A stretch of 64,000 nt of DNA from Rummeliibacillus pycnus (GTDB lineage Bacteria; Bacillota; Bacilli; Bacillales_A; Planococcaceae). The stretch's first letter is position 1; every line of letters starts with the position of its first letter. The translations under genes were made by a program, and so were the position numbers. Under the pieces are notes generated by a model. That model was not told where the DNA came from and ran no database searches. It worked only from the letters and a program-made list of their open reading frames with translations. Location of the stretch: contig NZ_KZ614145.1 in NCBI RefSeq assembly GCF_002884495.1, positions 2,618,423-2,682,422 of the forward strand, written 5' to 3'. Positions 44,224 to 52,755 of the stretch are shown piece after piece.

Positions 44224-45336
44224 CTAACGAACAATGCATGATTTGTGGCAAAGTTCTTGTATTACATTTTCATCAACATCAATGCCTAACCCTGGTCGCT
44301 CATTTAAGCAAATAAATGGAACATCATAGTGAAGATTACCAACATCTTTTGAGAATTTAAGAGGTCCTGTTAATTCCACGCTTTTCATAATTTTTTTCGA
44401 AAATGCAACGTGGAATCCTGCAGCTGAACCGATTGATGATTCAACCATCGATCCTACTTGGCACTCAATGCCAGCCATTTCTGCCATATTTGCTAGCTTC
44501 ATAGCAGGGTAAATACCTCCACATTTCATCAATTTAATATTTACTTTATCTGCAGCACGTTTTGCGATAATTTCACGCATTTCTTTGGCACCATGTAAAC
44601 CTTCATCAATCATCAAGGTTACGTCTGTTTTTGACTTTACTTCAACCATTGCATCTAGATCATCTGCATCCACTGGTTGCTCTAACCAATCTAAATTGAC
44701 ATTACGTAATGCTCGTAAACCTTTTAAAGTAGTAGCAGCATTATGCCACCCTTGGTTAACGTCTACACGAATATCGATATCATCACCAACTTTTTCACGC
44801 ACTGCTTGAATTCTCTCTACATCTTTCATCACTTCAGTACCGACTTTCATTTTGAAAGAGCGATACCCCATTGCAACACGTTCTGCAGCTTCATTTGCCA
44901 TTTTATCAGGAGATCCAATGCTTAAAACATGAGTAATTGGGAACTTTTCGTGATAACGACCTCCGATTAGTTGATAAACAGGGACATGTAACTTTTTCCC
45001 TGCTATATCGAAACATGCAATATCAATAGCAGCCTTAGCTGCCGGCACTTGATAAACAGTTTTATCCATTAATTCGTGAATTTTTTCAAAACTTAGAGGA
45101 TCTTGTCCTAATACTGTTGGTGCCAGTTGATGCTTTAACACCCTATAAGTACTTTCCCAAGTTTCACCCGTTACATGTTCGTCCGGTACAGCTTCACCGT
45201 AGCCAACAATACCTTCATCTGTTGATACTTTCACAATAATAGAAGGCATTGTATCATAAGTGTCGTAACTAATAATAAACGGCTCGATTAAAGGTAAATT
45301 GATTGCAAAAATTTCTATTTCAGTTATTTTCAACAT
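44224..45336 (-). CDS. Enolase-superfamily dipeptide epimerase / muconate-lactonizing-like
   Basis: The 370-residue enzyme has the enolase-superfamily catalytic residues: SFKMKVG (K-x-K), metal Asp in IRVDVNQGW, Glu in LEQPVDADD, Asp in LMIDEGLHG, and a final Lys in NIKLMKCGG. GSMVESSIGSAAGFHVAF resembles L-Ala-D/L-Glu epimerases such as B. subtilis YkfB. These recycle cell-wall peptide fragments, but the superfamily is broad and lactone-forming relatives share the layout. Epimerisation of a dipeptide is therefore a reasonable but unproven guess. It starts divergently from a regulator gene across a tandem operator. Confidence 0.88.
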   Translation of the reverse strand: MLKITEIEIFAINLPLIEPFIISYDTYDTMPSIIVKVSTDEGIVGYGEAVPDEHVTGETWESTYRVLKHQLAPTVLGQDPLSFEKIHELMDKTVYQVPAAKAAIDIACFDIAGKKLHVPVYQLIGGRYHEKFPITHVLSIGSPDKMANEAAERVAMGYRSFKMKVGTEVMKDVERIQAVREKVGDDIDIRVDVNQGWHNAATTLKGLRALRNVNLDWLEQPVDADDLDAMVEVKSKTDVTLMIDEGLHGAKEMREIIAKRAADKVNIKLMKCGGIYPAMKLANMAEMAGIECQVGSMVESSIGSAAGFHVAFSKKIMKSVELTGPLKFSKDVGNLHYDVPFICLNERPGLGIDVDENVIQELCHKSCIVR

Positions 45337-45378
45337 TTTTCACTCTTTTCTTTACAAAATGATTTTCTATTGATATAG

Positions 45379-45400
45379 TTGTCGTTAAATAGTCGCTATT
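45379..45400. promoter_or_regulatory. Tandem 11-bp operator at the epimerase/regulator divergent promoter
   Basis: TTGTCG (45379-45384) and TAGTCG (45390-45395) are 11 bp apart. The right copy sits in AATAGTCGCTATT (45388-45400), a palindrome. The same pair at the same spacing lies before the NhaC gene (48282-48304), in reversed order, strongly suggesting a common regulator. Confidence 0.6.
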
Positions 45401-45432
45401 ATTGTTAAAAAAATAGTAAAGGAATTGATGTA

Positions 45433-46677
45433 ATGTCTACTAAAATTGCCGTTATTAGCTCTCTTGCCTTTAGAGATCGTTTAATAAGTATCGCACAAGA
45501 AGTCGATAATATCCAATTAGAATTTTACATCTATAATACGCCAGATGAAACACCTACGTTAATGAAAAAAATAAAACCATGTGATGTATTATTATTATCT
45601 GGTACATTGCCTTATTTATACGCTAAACCATTACTATCTAACTGGCCAATTCCTTGGACATACTTACAGCAAGAGGAATTCTCTATAACAACCTCTCTAT
45701 TAACTGCATTAGCCAATAGAAACTTGTCCCTTTCTAGAATATCAATTGATGTGATGAATATACAACATGTACGCAATGTTGTAAATGATATTCTCTATGA
45801 AGGACCACTACCCTATATACAAGAAATTCACATTGACAAACCATTCAATCATATTTTTCTTGAACACAAACAATTATGGCAAGAAGGGAAAATTGATTTT
45901 GTCATTACAAGCATCCACAGTATTTACGATGCTCTAAAGGCTGAAGATATTCCCGTTATGCGAATGCATGACCCAAATAGCTCGATTATTCGTCGATTAG
46001 AACAAACAAAAGCTTTATCGAAAATGACAAAATCAGAATCTGCAAAAGCAGTTGTAGGCGTACTAGAATTTCTTGAATCTACGGAAGATCATCAACAAGT
46101 ATTGCAACGAATCATAACCACTACACATGCATCCTATCAAAAACTCAATAACAATTGTTTTGAATTATATACTACCCTTGGCCATATTCAAAATGCTTTT
46201 AATTACAATTTATTAGAATCATTTTTTAGCATATCGAAATATCCCATCAAACTTACATTTGGCTATGGAGGATCTATTCTTGAAGCACAAAAAAATGCGC
46301 AACAAGCATTAAAATTTGCAACACCAAATGCAGTTTTCATCATGAATGAAAATAAAGAGTTACAGGGACCGTTTCCAAATAAACCTACTACACTATCCTT
46401 GCAAACTAAGGATCCATATGTACTTCAGATGGCAAAAGAAACAAAATTGAGTCCTCTTAATATTTCTAAAATCATGGCTTTTAGCGTCTCAAGAAAATCT
46501 TTACAATTTACAGCTCTAGATTTGGCAGAATACTTACAAGTTACACGGCGAACAACTGAACGAATCTTAAAGAAATTAGTAGAACATGGATACGCCAAAG
46601 TAGTTGGAGAGGAAATGTCCTATCAACAAGGGCGCCCAAGGGCTGTTTATGAACTTAACTTTTCGACGTATCACTAG
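45433..46677 (+). CDS. Transcriptional regulator with C-terminal winged helix
   Basis: The 414-residue protein has an N-terminal alpha/beta region (IAVISSLAFRDRLISIAQEV, CDVLLLSGTLPYLYAK) resembling PrpR-type or ABC-like sensor domains, then a middle segment with GYGGSILEAQKNAQQALKF, reminiscent of degenerate GGDEF-like folds. The C-terminus carries a winged helix-turn-helix (LTALDLAEYLQVTRRTTERILKKLVEHGYAKVV). It lies divergently from the epimerase operon and has a good start. It is the obvious candidate for the repeated TWGTCG operators. The effector may be a dipeptide, amino acid or related metabolite. No exact family name is claimed. Confidence 0.75.
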   Translation: MSTKIAVISSLAFRDRLISIAQEVDNIQLEFYIYNTPDETPTLMKKIKPCDVLLLSGTLPYLYAKPLLSNWPIPWTYLQQEEFSITTSLLTALANRNLSLSRISIDVMNIQHVRNVVNDILYEGPLPYIQEIHIDKPFNHIFLEHKQLWQEGKIDFVITSIHSIYDALKAEDIPVMRMHDPNSSIIRRLEQTKALSKMTKSESAKAVVGVLEFLESTEDHQQVLQRIITTTHASYQKLNNNCFELYTTLGHIQNAFNYNLLESFFSISKYPIKLTFGYGGSILEAQKNAQQALKFATPNAVFIMNENKELQGPFPNKPTTLSLQTKDPYVLQMAKETKLSPLNISKIMAFSVSRKSLQFTALDLAEYLQVTRRTTERILKKLVEHGYAKVVGEEMSYQQGRPRAVYELNFSTYH

Positions 46678-46722
46678 AGAAAGGGCATATTTTGGCTTAT
46701 AAGCTATTGATCGTGAAACTTC

Positions 46723-46756
46723 CATCAGTGGAGTTTTCTTCATCCCCACTGATGGG
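46723..46756. terminator. Hairpin between the convergent regulator and NhaC genes
   Basis: A 10-bp perfect stem CCATCAGTGG/CCACTGATGG (46723-46732 and 46747-46756) with a 14-nt loop; only weak T-runs follow. Confidence 0.55.
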
Positions 46757-46807
46757 TTTAGAAACAATCAGGCTTTGGCAGGCAGTTATCCTCACTATCT
46801 TTATCAA

Positions 46808-48256
46808 TCATAAAATCGATACAGATGATACACTACGTTCCCTTTCCGAATTACTTTCCTCATTTTCCACTGCTTCCATTTCTTCAGGCGAAAGTTTTAC
46901 AATCGTAAATCCTGTGTACGCATAAATAATCGAAATAATTGGCACTGTATAATTCAATATAGCATAAGGGGCATATTCTGCTGCACCTACACCTAAAGTA
47001 GCAAGTATAAATACACCACAAGTATTCCATGGGAAAAATACGGATGACAATGTCCCACCATCTTCTAAAGCACGAGAGAGATTCTTAGAATTCAACCCAC
47101 GTTTCTTATAAACTTTAACAAACATACGTGCTGGCACAACGATGGAAATATACTGTTCTGAGCAAGTAGCATTTGTAGTAATACACGAAGCAATTGTTGC
47201 TGCAATTAGACTTCCAGTCGATTTCGCTGCTTTTACTATTAAGCTCATCATAGAACTTAACATACCGGAGAATTCCAAAATACCTCCGAATGTCATAGCC
47301 ACAATGGTCATTGAAACCGTGAACATCATGGAATCTAAACCTCCACGGTTAAATAAATTATCCACCATTTCATTGCCTGTTTGGATTTTAAATCCTTCTT
47401 GTAATGCATTAACAGCAGCTGAAACAGATCCACCCTGTATGAATATTTGAGATAAAAAGCCAAGAATAATCCCAATCATTAAAGCCGGAACTGCAGGTAC
47501 TTTTTTTGCCACTAAAACAATTACAATGACTGGAACAAGCAACAACCAAGGACTAATGACAAAGCTATCCTGCATAACTTGTAAGGTTGTTTGAATCTCT
47601 TTAGTATCCATACCTACGTGAGCGAAACTTCTCCCCAACCATGCAAAAACGCCAAGAGAAATCATTAAAGCCGGGATTGTTGTATAAAGCATATGTTTAA
47701 CATGGTCAAATAAATCTGTATTGGTTAAACCTGATGCTAGGTTGGTCGTATCTGATAAAGGCGACATTTTATCGCCAAAATAGGATCCAGAAATAACTGC
47801 TCCCGCAATCATTGGTGCAGGAATGCCCATACTCAAGCCAATTCCCATACCTGCAACACCAATTGTTGCCATTGTAGACCAAGAGCTCCCAATCGCTAAA
47901 GATACAATCGAACAAATGAGCAAGATTGTTACAAGGAACCAAGCTGGAGAAATCATTTTTAAACCATAGAAAATCATGGTTGCAACAACTCCACCACCAA
48001 TCCAAGCTCCTATGGTTAATCCAACCAGCATAATAATTACAATGGCAGGTAGTGCTAATTTAATTCCCTTGTACATCATTTCTTCAATTTCAGTCCATTT
48101 GTAGCCATGTTTCCAAGTTACAATTGCCGCTACAATCGTACCAACAATTAATGGAACGTGTGGACTTTGTTCTAAAACAACAACTGTCACAAGCATTGTT
48201 AGTATCATTACAACAAAAGTAAGTATCGCCCACAATGCACCTATCTCTTTTTTCAC
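46808..48256 (-). CDS. NhaC-family Na+/H+ antiporter
   Basis: This 482-residue membrane protein has about twelve helices. NhaC-family marks are GSSWSTMATIGVAGMGIG, ISGSYFGDKMSPLSDTTNLA and CTEQ-like TNATCSEQYISIVVP. NhaC proteins exchange Na+ for H+, and some are malate-lactate or other organic anion antiporters (MleN type). It has its own promoter region with the tandem operator, so it is probably coregulated with the epimerase operon. The likely role is transport of a substrate or product of that pathway. Confidence 0.9.
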   Translation of the reverse strand: MKKEIGALWAILTFVVMILTMLVTVVVLEQSPHVPLIVGTIVAAIVTWKHGYKWTEIEEMMYKGIKLALPAIVIIMLVGLTIGAWIGGGVVATMIFYGLKMISPAWFLVTILLICSIVSLAIGSSWSTMATIGVAGMGIGLSMGIPAPMIAGAVISGSYFGDKMSPLSDTTNLASGLTNTDLFDHVKHMLYTTIPALMISLGVFAWLGRSFAHVGMDTKEIQTTLQVMQDSFVISPWLLLVPVIVIVLVAKKVPAVPALMIGIILGFLSQIFIQGGSVSAAVNALQEGFKIQTGNEMVDNLFNRGGLDSMMFTVSMTIVAMTFGGILEFSGMLSSMMSLIVKAAKSTGSLIAATIASCITTNATCSEQYISIVVPARMFVKVYKKRGLNSKNLSRALEDGGTLSSVFFPWNTCGVFILATLGVGAAEYAPYAILNYTVPIISIIYAYTGFTIVKLSPEEMEAVENEESNSERERSVSSVSIL

Positions 48257-48281
48257 CCCATCATCCCCTTATTATTTTCTG

Positions 48282-48304
48282 AATAGTCGCTATATTGTCG
48301 TTAA
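48282..48304. promoter_or_regulatory. Tandem 11-bp operator upstream of the NhaC gene
   Basis: AATAGTCGCTATA (48282-48294) is followed by TTGTCGTTAA (48295-48304), so TAGTCG and TTGTCG are 11 bp apart as at 45379-45400. Located just upstream of the minus-strand start at 48256. Confidence 0.6.
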
Positions 48305-48454
48305 TATGAATATTTTATAATTTACTATTTTATAAGTCAATGTCATATTCAATACATATTCGATTATATTTATTCCATTTTGAAGAAATAAAGCGCTTGC
48401 AAATATTAAATCATTGAAATTTAAAAATGTATAATTATTCTATTTTACAAATAA

Positions 48455-48488
48455 AAAAACATCCATCCTTTAAAAGATAGATGTTTTT
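48455..48488 (-). terminator. Terminator of the M20 amidohydrolase gene
   Basis: AAAAACATC (48455-48463) pairs with GATGTTTTT (48480-48488), with TTTTTTTAT after it on the minus strand. Confidence 0.7.
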
Positions 48489-48495
48489 AATCCTA

Positions 48496-49593
48496 TTAAT
48501 AAGGTTTTTTAGCCAATACAGCTGCTAATACCTTTGAGGCATCAAGTAATGCTTCATGATTAAAAGTCATTTTTGGATGATGTAATCCAGGTGCTAGATT
48601 TGCCCCAATTCCAATCATTGTCGCTTTTAACTCAGGTTTCTTAATAGTATAAAAATGGAAATCATCACTACCAGGTGTCATCACGTGTGGAGCTAAATGG
48701 TCTTTCCCTAATGTTTCGACAATAGCTTGCTCTGCCATTTTAGCTGCTTCATCTGAAACTTCAGCCCCTGGCGTATAGTCAACCCATTTCCAACTTACAT
48801 CGATATTGAATTGTTGCTGAATTGCTTTTAGACCTTGTTCAATCTTATCTTGAAGCTCATTTAGCACAGCATTTTTCTGTGCGCGAATATCCATTGTAAA
48901 GGTTGCAGCGCCAGGGATAATATTCATACTTCCTCCATCAGCTACAATCTTCGTAAGCTTTGCAGAATGGGGATCAAATGGGGAAACATATATACTTTTA
49001 ATCATTTGATGGATCGCCATTACAACATCGATCGAGTTTTGTCCTTGATGTGGACGAGCACCATGTGCATCTGTGCCGTGTACTTCTCCTTCAAGGAAAA
49101 TCGCAGAACCATGATGAATGGCCGGTGAAACTTCACCTAATTTCAATTCTTCTATAGGTCGCAAATGTACTCCAAATAGATATGATACCCCATCCACTGC
49201 ACCATGTTCAAATGCAGCAACTGCACCATTTCCAAGTTCTTCAGCAGGTTGGAAGATAAAACGTACTTTATGTTCTAGCGGCTGATTTTTCAAGTGTAAT
49301 AATGCACCAAGTACCATCGACATATTGGCATCATGACCACATGAATGATTAGCCTTCCATTCTCCATCAACTTCTTGCCATAATGCATCAATGTCTGCAC
49401 GTACTGCAACAATTTCTTCCCCTTCACCTATTTCAGCGACAAGACCAGGAATATCTCCGAACAATTGGTAAGAAATATGTAGCTCTTCTAAAATACTTGC
49501 AATTTTCTTGGTTGTTTTATGCTCTTTCCAACTAATCTCAGGATGTTCGTGAAAATAATCAAACCACTCTAAAATTTGTTCATCAATTGTCAT
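48496..49593 (-). CDS. M20-family amidohydrolase
   Basis: The 365-residue enzyme belongs to the M20D group (N-acyl-amino acid or IAA-amino acid hydrolases). Metal and catalytic residues appear as VRADIDALW, SCGHDANM (the Cys-Gly-His-Asp motif), QPAEELGNG, and GVHLRP, with a dimerisation insert in the middle (HGARPHQGQNSID). Such enzymes deacylate N-acylated amino acids or cleave small amides. It is monocistronic, with no operator repeat visible at its start. It may feed the same pathway as the neighbouring genes. Confidence 0.9.
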   Translation of the reverse strand: MTIDEQILEWFDYFHEHPEISWKEHKTTKKIASILEELHISYQLFGDIPGLVAEIGEGEEIVAVRADIDALWQEVDGEWKANHSCGHDANMSMVLGALLHLKNQPLEHKVRFIFQPAEELGNGAVAAFEHGAVDGVSYLFGVHLRPIEELKLGEVSPAIHHGSAIFLEGEVHGTDAHGARPHQGQNSIDVVMAIHQMIKSIYVSPFDPHSAKLTKIVADGGSMNIIPGAATFTMDIRAQKNAVLNELQDKIEQGLKAIQQQFNIDVSWKWVDYTPGAEVSDEAAKMAEQAIVETLGKDHLAPHVMTPGSDDFHFYTIKKPELKATMIGIGANLAPGLHHPKMTFNHEALLDASKVLAAVLAKKPY

Positions 49594-49684
49594 CTTTTTT
49601 ACACCTCATTTGACTTACATCATACTGCAAAATCAATGTATTTTCCAAAAGATCTTATTTATTTATCACAGCATGAACAAAAAA

Positions 49685-49705
49685 ATACAGCCTTTTGGGC
49701 TGTAT
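49685..49705 (-). terminator. Terminator of the 44-residue gene
   Basis: ATACAGCC (49685-49692) pairs with GGCTGTAT (49698-49705), with TTTTTG following on the minus strand, 8 nt after the stop. Confidence 0.8.
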
Positions 49706-49712
49706 CAACGAT

Positions 49713-49847
49713 CTATAATTCCGTAAAAAATCCCTCTGGATATTGTTCCACTTCGTATGGCTTTAACTCAAGGTATGAATTTTCACTTGATGTTTGAAAA
49801 TCATATTCTTCATCCAATAAATAGGTTTCAAATTTCGATGGTTCCAT
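49713..49847 (-). CDS. Small acidic protein (44 residues)
   Basis: The ORF starts at the second ATG after an AGGAGG site (the first ATG is too close to it). The product, beginning MEPSKFETYLLDEEYDFQ, is acidic, hydrophilic and without known motifs. A near-consensus promoter and a strong terminator bracket it, so it looks like a complete transcription unit. Not reported by typical gene finders at this length. Function unknown. Confidence 0.7.
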   Translation of the reverse strand: MEPSKFETYLLDEEYDFQTSSENSYLELKPYEVEQYPEGFFTEL

Positions 49848-49886
49848 GGGCATCCTCCTAATTTAATTGAATTTTCTGATTTTTTA

Positions 49887-49915
49887 ATCATACATGAAAA
49901 ACTTTAAAAATTCAA
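49887..49915 (-). promoter_or_regulatory. Promoter of the 44-residue gene
   Basis: TTGAAT (49910-49915) and TATGAT (49887-49892) on the minus strand, separated by 17 bp, form a near-consensus sigma-A promoter 40 nt before the start. Confidence 0.75.
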
Positions 49916-50029
49916 CTACAAACAAATAATTTTTCTATATTTTTTACCCTTAGCAACGCATATTTCTAAAAACTATCTTAAACGGAGAAATCATTCTTTA
50001 ATTGAATAAATAAAACAAAATAATTATAG

Positions 50030-50128
50030 GATCAAAACGAAAAACTACGATTAGAACTTAAACAATTTCAAGGAACATCTTCTGACTCTAAACTGCTCGA
50101 TCTTGATCGTCAAAAAAGTCAAGAATAG
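50030..50128 (+). pseudogene. Start-less coding-like fragment
   Basis: From the stop codon at 50027-50029 an open frame of 32 residues (including NEKLRLELKQFQGTSSDS) ends with TAG at 50126. It has a coding-like look but no start codon. It may be the tail of a lost gene or a spurious frame. The following hairpin overlaps the ABC permease 3' end. Low confidence. Confidence 0.3.
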
Positions 50129-51778
50129 CTATGCATTCTTGACTTTTCTTTTTCCGAACGAATACTTCCAGCCCCACAAAATAGCACCAATTAGAAGCAC
50201 TGCATAAAAGACTATACCGTAGGGTACATAGCTTAAACATAGGTGGACTAATACTAGTAATCCCAATAACAACATGGATCCTAATAATCGAATCGTATTG
50301 GTATCTTGTGTAGCTTCTAAGGAACTTGAAAATGGATAAATTTCTTTATTACCGATTGCATAAGAAACCCATAACAATAAAATTGAAATGAGAAGCATAA
50401 TACCTATGTCAGGTAATATCCTCCATTTAAATATAGCTATAAAAAGAATACTTACTAAACTAAATAACGGTAAAAATAATTTCACGTAACATGCCTTTAA
50501 TGTTGCTCTATAGAAAATTCTTTCATCTTGAACAGGGGCAACTCTATAAATCCAATGGCTTTTATATTTATCCGAGAATTTTAAAAGATGTATCAAAGCA
50601 GGAAGCATAATCAAAGTAAAGTATAAAACCATCACACTACCATTTTCCTGTATAACTTGCATTGAAAATGAACGCGAAGTATTAAACAAAAAGATAAATG
50701 GGATAATGAGAGCAAACCCAACTTGTGGATAAGCCTTTAGTTTAAATGAACGTTCCTTGCTCATCATTAATGACGCGAAATTGAAAAACACTCGCTCTTG
50801 GGGATCTTTACATAATATTTTTGACCACATTATGGTCCATCGATACATCTTTCCTTTTTGTCTTGAAGAATCGCTTAATAGTTTTGATAAATTCCTCTCA
50901 AAAGTAGGCATTAGTTTTACGTATAGAACGATTGATAAGATCGGCATTAACACCCCAAGAATACTTAATAATACAAGTTGTCCTGACCAATGTTGATGCA
51001 AAATCATTTCTACAAACGCTGAATACCATAGGGGAGGTAAAAAACTATGCCACCACTCAAAATGATATGTCACAGAAAATCGTGTAAGTTCAAATGAACG
51101 TGACATAAATTGATAGCCAACCATGATGACAACGGTTAAGATAATTTGTACATAATTAATCAAGTCTTTTAACTTTTCACCACTAAAGAAACGTAAAATA
51201 ACTAAATAGATTAAGGCAGTTAATACAACAATAAAACAGCTTAGTAATGCTGTCATCAACATAAATAGTAGCCCAAAAAGAATGCCGAAACGAATAACCC
51301 CTACGATCAAAGGTATGAAAATAAGAGCACTATTAAGCATCGATAGGTAAATAACGATATGCATGATTTTCGCAGCATTTAATGTTCGACTATTGATAGG
51401 CTTCGGTTGTAGTATATTTTTATCGCGAATATCTAATAAAACGGCAGAAAAATCGGATACCATTGCTGTCATTGAAATAAACATTAGAACCGTAAAAACA
51501 ATACCCATTGGAAAAATATATTGGGAAGGTAAAAATAAAAATGGCATCAATCCCAATGTACCGTATAGTACATAAATCCAAAGCGAACTTAAAAATAGAT
51601 TTTTTTCTTTTTTAATCTTTTGTCCATTTAACATGGGAGGGATACGACGTGTATCCATTGTTAACTTTAGCTGTAAAATTTTACGCATCGAATCATAGTC
51701 AATACCAAATTTCTCAAAAAGTCTTTTAAAGTGATCCAATGCCTTTAAAGATTTATAATCCTTCATCGGCATCTTCAC
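50129..51778 (-). CDS. ABC transporter permease
   Basis: The 549-residue protein has about ten to twelve membrane helices and a polar N-terminus (MKDYKSLKALDHFKRLFEKFG). Marks such as MVSDFSAVLLDIRDKNILQPKPI suggest an ABC-2-type permease of the kind used for drug or peptide export. It starts inside the last 26 nt of the ATPase gene, so the two are coupled. Substrate unknown. A terminator (stem across 50114-50147) overlaps its stop codon. Confidence 0.85.
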   Translation of the reverse strand: MKMPMKDYKSLKALDHFKRLFEKFGIDYDSMRKILQLKLTMDTRRIPPMLNGQKIKKEKNLFLSSLWIYVLYGTLGLMPFLFLPSQYIFPMGIVFTVLMFISMTAMVSDFSAVLLDIRDKNILQPKPINSRTLNAAKIMHIVIYLSMLNSALIFIPLIVGVIRFGILFGLLFMLMTALLSCFIVVLTALIYLVILRFFSGEKLKDLINYVQIILTVVIMVGYQFMSRSFELTRFSVTYHFEWWHSFLPPLWYSAFVEMILHQHWSGQLVLLSILGVLMPILSIVLYVKLMPTFERNLSKLLSDSSRQKGKMYRWTIMWSKILCKDPQERVFFNFASLMMSKERSFKLKAYPQVGFALIIPFIFLFNTSRSFSMQVIQENGSVMVLYFTLIMLPALIHLLKFSDKYKSHWIYRVAPVQDERIFYRATLKACYVKLFLPLFSLVSILFIAIFKWRILPDIGIMLLISILLLWVSYAIGNKEIYPFSSSLEATQDTNTIRLLGSMLLLGLLVLVHLCLSYVPYGIVFYAVLLIGAILWGWKYSFGKRKVKNA

Positions 51779-52550
51779 CTTTTACAATTGATACAAAACG
51801 ATTTGCTATTGCTTCTTGCTCGTTGAAACCTGTCATCTCATTGAAAATTTCTTCTAATGTCCCTTCTTCACTTTGTTCCTGTAGCTCTTCAAACGATCCA
51901 TCTGCTACCACTTGCCCATCATTTAATAACACGATTCGATCACTGATTTTCTCAACAACCTCCATAATGTGAGATGAGTAAAAAATCGTCTTACCCTGCT
52001 CTGCAAGTTTTGCCAGAATTTCCTTCACGATTAAAACACTATTTGCATCTAAACCACTTAATGGCTCATCATAAAACAGTAAATCCGGATTATGCAGCAA
52101 ACTAGAGGTGATTAATACTTTTTGACGCATCCCCTTTGAAAAAGAGGATAACCTTTGGTGAAAAGCATGTTCTAATCCAAATTCTTGTAACAACTTTAAT
52201 GACTTTTCTTCTGCTTCATTATGACTTAAACCATACATTTCTCCAGTAAAAGTTAAAAATTCACATGCTGTCAGCTGATCATAAATCTCTGCGGTTTCTG
52301 GTACATAACCAATACGTTTTTTATATGTATAATCGCCATTTGCTAAATCTTGACCAAAGATTTCTATTTTTCCTTCGTACCCTTCTACCAAACCTAACAT
52401 CAACTTAACAGTTGTACTTTTACCAGCACCATTCGGACCGATATAACCAATGATTTGCCCTTTTCCAACGGTTAAATTAATACCATTTAATACTTGTTTA
52501 TGACCAAAGTACATTTTCACATCTTCTAAACGTAAAATTACATCTTGCAA
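51753..52550 (-). CDS. ABC transporter ATP-binding protein
   Basis: The start is set at the TTG at 52550 because AAGGAG lies 8 nt upstream; the GTG at 52559 would overlap that site. The 265-residue protein has Walker A GPNGAGKST, Q-loop region near VPETAEIY, signature LSSFSKGMRQK, Walker B LLFYDEPLSGLD and the H-loop in SSHIMEV. It is the ATPase partner of the downstream permease. The pair resembles ABC-2 exporters for peptides or drugs, but no substrate can be named. Confidence 0.92.
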   Translation of the reverse strand: MQDVILRLEDVKMYFGHKQVLNGINLTVGKGQIIGYIGPNGAGKSTTVKLMLGLVEGYEGKIEIFGQDLANGDYTYKKRIGYVPETAEIYDQLTACEFLTFTGEMYGLSHNEAEEKSLKLLQEFGLEHAFHQRLSSFSKGMRQKVLITSSLLHNPDLLFYDEPLSGLDANSVLIVKEILAKLAEQGKTIFYSSHIMEVVEKISDRIVLLNDGQVVADGSFEELQEQSEEGTLEEIFNEMTGFNEQEAIANRFVSIVKGEDADEGL

Positions 52551-52699
52551 AATCCGCACTCCTTTCAGTTTTTCGCATAATATTTTTCATATATTCTATT
52601 TTTTCCTATTTATTCACTATTAGTTTAACATAACATTATGTCATATTGCAGTTTGTTTTGATGTGTTACCAGGGGTGTATTTTATGATAAAAAAGAAAA

Positions 52700-52727
52700 A
52701 GACTGTAGACAAATTGGCCCACAGTCT
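52700..52727 (-). terminator. Terminator of mprF
   Basis: AGACTGT (52700-52706) pairs with ACAGTCT (52721-52727), followed by TTTTTCTTTT on the minus strand. Confidence 0.75.
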
Positions 52728-52755
52728 GAAAGAATCCTGTTTCTGTTTCCTATGT

